From assembly GCA_046483315.1 (NCBI GenBank), contig JAWODJ010000057.1:1-64000 (forward strand): a DNA stretch of 64,000 bases, written 5' to 3'. The DNA is from PXAP01 sp046483315 (GTDB lineage: Bacteria; Bacteroidota; Bacteroidia; Bacteroidales; PUMT01). The notes under the pieces were generated by a model. It did not search any database and was not told where the DNA came from. It saw nothing but the letters and a program-made list of their open reading frames with translations. Of this stretch, positions 61,764-64,000 are shown one piece after another (the first letter of the stretch is position 1; each line of letters starts with the position of its first letter). Both the position numbers and the translations under genes were made by a program.

Positions 61764-63707
61764 ATGAGCAATACCCGAAAAAAACCTCAGAAAAAAGAAC
61801 CGGTTGTCTCTTACTCCCTGATGAACGATTTTGACATTCATCTCTTCAGGGAAGGCCGGCATTTTAAACTTTATGAAAAGCTTGGCTCCCATGTAATGGT
61901 TTTGAATGGCCTCAAGGGAACATTTTTTGGCATCTGGGCACCCAATGCAAGAAAAGTTTCTGTTATCGGAAATTTCAACGGCTGGAATTCAGGTACACAT
62001 AAGCTGTTTAACCGTAATGACGGTTCAGGAATATGGGAAGGCTTTATCCCTGATGTCGGACATGGCGAAGTCTATAAATACAATATTGAATCCAGCTACA
62101 ACAACTACAGTGTCGAAAAAGGAGATCCGTTCGCCTTCATGTGGGAAGAACCACCGCGCACAGCTTCAATCATACGGGATAAAAAATTTTCATGGACTGA
62201 CGGCGAGTGGTTGAAAACAAGAAAAAAAAATATAAATAAGCCGAAACCATTATCGGTATATGAGATGCACATTGGTTCATGGCGAAGAAACCCGGAAGAC
62301 GGCAACCGTTACCTTACCTATCATGAACTGGCGGAACAGTTGCCGGATTACCTGAAAGAAATGGGTTTTACACATGTTGAATTTATGCCGGTAATGGAAC
62401 ATCCCTTTTATGGTTCATGGGGATACCAGGTCACCGGATATTTTGCTCCGTCAAGCCGGTATGGTTCGCCACAGGATTTCATGTTCCTGGTAAATGAGCT
62501 GCACCGGAAGAGTATAGGAGTCATAATGGACTGGGTGCCATCGCATTTTCCGTCGGACCAGCACGGACTTTCATATTTTGACGGAACGCATTTATATGAA
62601 CACCAGGATTTGCGGGAGGGTTATCACCCGGACTGGAAGAGCTTTATTTTTAACTATGGAAGGAATGAGGTACGCTGCTTTCTGATAAGCAATGCAATGT
62701 TCTGGCTTGATCATTACCATGCCGACGGATTAAGGGTAGATGCCGTGGCTTCCATGTTGTACCGTGATTATTCGAGAAAACAGGATGAGTGGATACCTAA
62801 CCGGTTCGGGGGCAGGGAAAACCTGGAGGCAATCAGTTTTATCAAACAATTCAATGAAGCCACTCATGAGGAGTTCCCTGATATTCTGACTATCGCAGAA
62901 GAGTCGACAGCCTGGCCAATGGTCTCGCAGCCGACTCATGTCGGGGGACTCGGTTTTGATATGAAATGGATGATGGGCTGGATGCATGATACGCTGAATT
63001 ATTTTTCCAAAGATCCGGTTTACAGGCAATATCATCAGAATGAAATTACCTTCAGCATTATATATGCCTTCAGTGAAAAATATACGCTGCCTCTTTCGCA
63101 TGATGAAGTGGTGCACGGAAAAGGTTCCATGGCAGGTAAAATGCCGGGCGATCAGTGGCAGAAATTTTCAAACCTGAGATTACTCTACAGCTACATGTTT
63201 GCCCATCCGGGAAACAAACTCCTGTTCATGGGCAACGAATTTGCCCAGCAGGACGAATGGAACCATGATAAAAGCCTGGACTGGCATCTGCTGGATTACG
63301 GTTTACACCAGGGAATAAGGAAAACCCTTCAAAAACTTAATGAACTCTACAGGAAGGAAAAAGCATTGTATGAATGTCAGTTTGACAAGGAAGGCTTTGA
63401 ATGGATAGATATCAATGACTCGCTGAATTGTGTGATCAGCTTTGTCCGCCGCGGCACTTCTGATAATGATACGATAGTTGTAGTATGCAATTTCACACCG
63501 GTAACAAGATATGATTATCATATCGGCGTGCCCCTGGGGGGAAAATGGATGGAAATTTTTAACAGCGATCAGGGTGAGCTGGGCGGAAGCAATATTCTGA
63601 ATCCGGAGCAGGTTGAATCACACAAACAGCAAACCCATGGCAGGCCTTTTACATTAGCGCTGACACTGCCGCCGCTGGGGGCAATCTTCCTTAAACATAG
63701 CAAATGA
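61764..63707 (+). CDS. glgB: 1,4-alpha-glucan branching enzyme
   Basis: GlgB introduces alpha-1,6 branches into the linear glucan made by GlgE. The 647 residues contain a CBM48 domain (FFGIWAPNARKVSVIGNFNGW) and the GH13_9 barrel. Asp326 lies in GLRVDAVASM, Glu379/Glu380 in TIAEEST and Asp447 in LSHDEVVHGK. A C-terminal beta domain closes it. The longer N-terminal extension of E. coli GlgB is absent. A GAGGAA purine stretch 5-6 bp before the ATG is one of the few Shine-Dalgarno-like sites in the window. It forms one operon with treS-maltokinase. Confidence 0.96.
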   Translation: MSNTRKKPQKKEPVVSYSLMNDFDIHLFREGRHFKLYEKLGSHVMVLNGLKGTFFGIWAPNARKVSVIGNFNGWNSGTHKLFNRNDGSGIWEGFIPDVGHGEVYKYNIESSYNNYSVEKGDPFAFMWEEPPRTASIIRDKKFSWTDGEWLKTRKKNINKPKPLSVYEMHIGSWRRNPEDGNRYLTYHELAEQLPDYLKEMGFTHVEFMPVMEHPFYGSWGYQVTGYFAPSSRYGSPQDFMFLVNELHRKSIGVIMDWVPSHFPSDQHGLSYFDGTHLYEHQDLREGYHPDWKSFIFNYGRNEVRCFLISNAMFWLDHYHADGLRVDAVASMLYRDYSRKQDEWIPNRFGGRENLEAISFIKQFNEATHEEFPDILTIAEESTAWPMVSQPTHVGGLGFDMKWMMGWMHDTLNYFSKDPVYRQYHQNEITFSIIYAFSEKYTLPLSHDEVVHGKGSMAGKMPGDQWQKFSNLRLLYSYMFAHPGNKLLFMGNEFAQQDEWNHDKSLDWHLLDYGLHQGIRKTLQKLNELYRKEKALYECQFDKEGFEWIDINDSLNCVISFVRRGTSDNDTIVVVCNFTPVTRYDYHIGVPLGGKWMEIFNSDQGELGGSNILNPEQVESHKQQTHGRPFTLALTLPPLGAIFLKHSK

Positions 63708-63777
63708 CTTAAAATCCGACTGCAAAAACAGGAGATAATTACTCCGGGAAAAACCCGATATTAACATTTAAATCGAT

Positions 63778-63785
63778 TATTTTTG
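63778..63785 (+). promoter_or_regulatory. -7 box before the GlgX-type gene
   Basis: TATTTTTG agrees with TAnnTTTG and ends 14 bp before the ATG at 63800. No -33 box is evident. It may give the debranching-enzyme gene its own promoter inside the glg operon. Confidence 0.35.
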
Positions 63786-63799
63786 CAAAAAAATATTGC

Positions 63800-64000
63800 A
63801 TGGATAAAATAGAAACATGGCCCGGAAAACCTTATCCGCTGGGGGCCAGATATGACGGCAAAGGGGTTAATTTCTCACTGTTCGCCGAGAATGCCCGGGA
63901 AGTGGAGCTTTGTCTTTTTGACAGGAACGGAAAAGAGATCAACCGCATAAAGGTAACGGAGAGTACCCATAACAGCTGGCATGTATACTTACCCGGAATA
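63800..64000 (+). CDS. glgX: Glycogen debranching enzyme GlgX-like, 5' part
   Basis: The frame opens with ATG at 63800 and runs off the window after 67 codons. The peptide starts WPGKPYPLGARYDGKGVNFS and continues FAENAREVELCLFDRNGKE, the standard N-terminal CBM48 region of GlgX/isoamylase (GH13_11) proteins. These hydrolyse alpha-1,6 branches. It lies 92 bp after glgB, completing an operon for making and trimming alpha-glucan. The catalytic domain is outside the window, so activity cannot be judged. Confidence 0.85.
   Translation, partial: MDKIETWPGKPYPLGARYDGKGVNFSLFAENAREVELCLFDRNGKEINRIKVTESTHNSWHVYLPGI

Overview
The window comes from a Bacteroidota chromosome, probably class Bacteroidia. 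The evidence is the gene families (type IX secretion PorV, PorE-like PD40/OmpA proteins, the Bacteroidota forms of RecR, AMP nucleosidase, YqgE and PurL), several promoters of the Bacteroidota type (TTG or TTTG, about 20 nt, then TAnnTTTG), little use of Shine-Dalgarno sequences, and AT-rich intergenic DNA. Carotenoid genes would suit a pigmented Marinilabiliales-like lineage, but that placement is a guess. No rRNA, tRNA, CRISPR array, prophage or intact mobile element was seen. The one mobile trace is a decayed IS5-type transposase fragment.

Layout. 1-1487: tail of porV, a structured non-coding segment, ispF and a CoA-binding protein. 1493-7308 (minus strand): a lipoprotein, urocanate hydratase, the zinc-ribbon/Nif3 pair, then MerR and an M23 endopeptidase, divergent from alaS. 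7458-18688: alaS, an AMP-forming acyl-CoA synthetase, a Na+/solute symporter (minus), recR, an aminotransferase, a membrane glycosyltransferase and a 2-oxoacid dehydrogenase E2. 18864-23898: two paralogous TPR/PD40 envelope proteins plus an acetyltransferase. 23919-29870: an HsdR_N-type nuclease-fold protein divergent from AMP nucleosidase and holA, then rhomboid, gmhB-like and pabC/ilvE-like genes, YqgE and proC. 30098-34851: a carotenoid end-group operon (CrtD/CrtI-like desaturase, CruF-like hydratase, acyltransferase, glycosyltransferase, TPR protein). 34862-47065: the IS remnant, a protease/beta-propeller/beta-barrel fusion protein, purL, small membrane proteins, a Tat-exported TIM-barrel protein, an outer-membrane protein and an S41 protease. 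47283-55144 (minus): a tight seven-gene operon with two B12-binding-type radical SAM enzymes, two acyltransferase-like proteins, a GH3-type acyl-adenylating enzyme, a tocopherol-cyclase-like protein and a small membrane protein. 55511-64000: a DJ-1-type lipoprotein, then the GlgE alpha-glucan operon glgE, treS-maltokinase, glgB and a GlgX-type gene cut by the window end.

How the genes work together. The glg operon should convert trehalose to maltose, phosphorylate it, polymerise maltose 1-phosphate and branch the glucan. The carotenoid operon has the gene set expected to hydroxylate, desaturate, glycosylate and acylate an acyclic carotenoid end. The radical SAM/GH3 operon matches no pathway I know and is the best candidate here for an undescribed system: its composition points to a modified, amide-linked, probably lipophilic small molecule. 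PorV and the PD40/OmpA pair point to type IX secretion and envelope anchoring.
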